Source of the DNA: JACCTH01 sp035281645
GTDB taxonomy: Bacteria > Actinomycetota > Acidimicrobiia > Spongiisociales > ZC4RG35
Length of the DNA: 22,994 nucleotides
Direction of reading: 5' to 3'
NCBI GenBank assembly: GCA_035281645.1
Contig: DATEDN010000100.1
Coordinates: 1-22,994 of the forward strand
A program made the position numbers and the translations under genes. Of this stretch, positions 22,823-22,994 are shown in pieces (positions within the stretch are counted from its first letter, which is position 1; every line of letters starts with the position of its first letter). The notes below the pieces were generated by a model. That model had not been told where the DNA came from, did no database searches, and worked only from the letters and a program-made list of their open reading frames with translations.

Positions 22823-22994
22823 TCAGTTGCTGGTGAAGACCACCACCTCGTAGGACGTGGCCGTCGGGGGGAATCCGGTATCGAACTTGGCGTTGACCAC
22901 CGCCAGCCGATTGCCCTGACGAGCCACCGTCGTTGGGACCTGGAAGTTGCTGTTGGTGATCACCGCTTCCACCTCTCCCGAGGAGAGGTCGGAG
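22823..22994 (-). CDS. C-terminal end of a beta-propeller-like protein (partial, runs off the window)
   Basis: An open frame enters from the right edge on the minus strand and stops with TGA at 22825-22823. It gives the last 56 residues of a protein. The visible stretch includes VITNSNFQVPTTVARQGNRL and AVVNAKFDTGFPPTATSYEVVVF. The pattern of a closing strand, PTTxARxGNRLxxVNAxF, resembles the final blade of SMP-30/NHL-type beta-propeller proteins often found as secreted actinobacterial proteins; that assignment is tentative. Codon use with G/C at third positions supports real coding. The gene is convergent with the SDR and probably lies outside the catabolic locus. Confidence 0.65.
   Translation of the reverse strand, partial: SDLSSGEVEAVITNSNFQVPTTVARQGNRLAVVNAKFDTGFPPTATSYEVVVFTSN

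Overview
The window looks like a chromosomal piece of a GC-rich actinobacterium-like organism, probably uncultured. The evidence is frequent GTG and TTG starts, overlapping NTGA gene junctions, an F420-type luciferase-family oxidoreductase, and T-rich linkers after a lipoprotein signal. No rRNA, tRNA, CRISPR array, IS element or phage gene was seen, and no gene-free stretch exceeds 300 bases. The longest gap is 10951-11101, the control region between two divergent operons.

Layout. Positions 50-2590 hold ordinary genes: a DUF1905 protein, a zinc-independent quinone oxidoreductase-like enzyme, and a divergent polytopic membrane protein resembling the front half of a sensor kinase. From 2616 to 22739 almost every gene is enzymatic or transport-related and looks like one catabolic locus. 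Its leftward operon (10950 down to 2616) encodes a UbiD decarboxylase, a small zinc-ribbon protein, an M20 hydrolase, a PaaK-like CoA ligase, a cupin, a thiolase, a nitrilase-family amidase, an F420-type LLM oxidoreductase and a UbiX flavin prenyltransferase. Its rightward operon (11102-17643) encodes a lipoprotein binding protein, permease, ATPase and second permease of a nitrate/sulfonate/taurine-type ABC importer, then two ACMSD-like amidohydrolases and a cyclase-family (PF04199) hydrolase. Next come a leftward cupin, an alpha/beta hydrolase and a GntR/FCD regulator (19564 down to 17644). A divergent rightward group holds a crotonase, a malonyl-CoA-synthetase-like ligase and an SDR-fold protein (19621-22739). 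The window ends inside a leftward gene at 22823.

How the genes may work together (inference): the ABC system imports a small organic compound. Amidohydrolase, cyclase, nitrilase and M20 enzymes open or hydrolyse it. UbiD/UbiX removes (or adds) a carboxylate using prenylated FMN. Two acyl-CoA ligases, the crotonase, the SDR and the thiolase carry products to central metabolism. No classical Rieske or extradiol ring dioxygenase is present. I cannot name the substrate.

A 14-bp palindrome, consensus TATGATATATCATA, recurs at four transcription-unit starts (11050, 18905, 19595 and 21910). It overlaps -10-like hexamers and is a good candidate operator for the GntR/FCD protein, which would make the locus one regulon. 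Other points of interest are a probable one-base frameshift at the thiolase start, an SDR lacking its catalytic triad, and two convergent operons whose stop codons abut as TGATCA.
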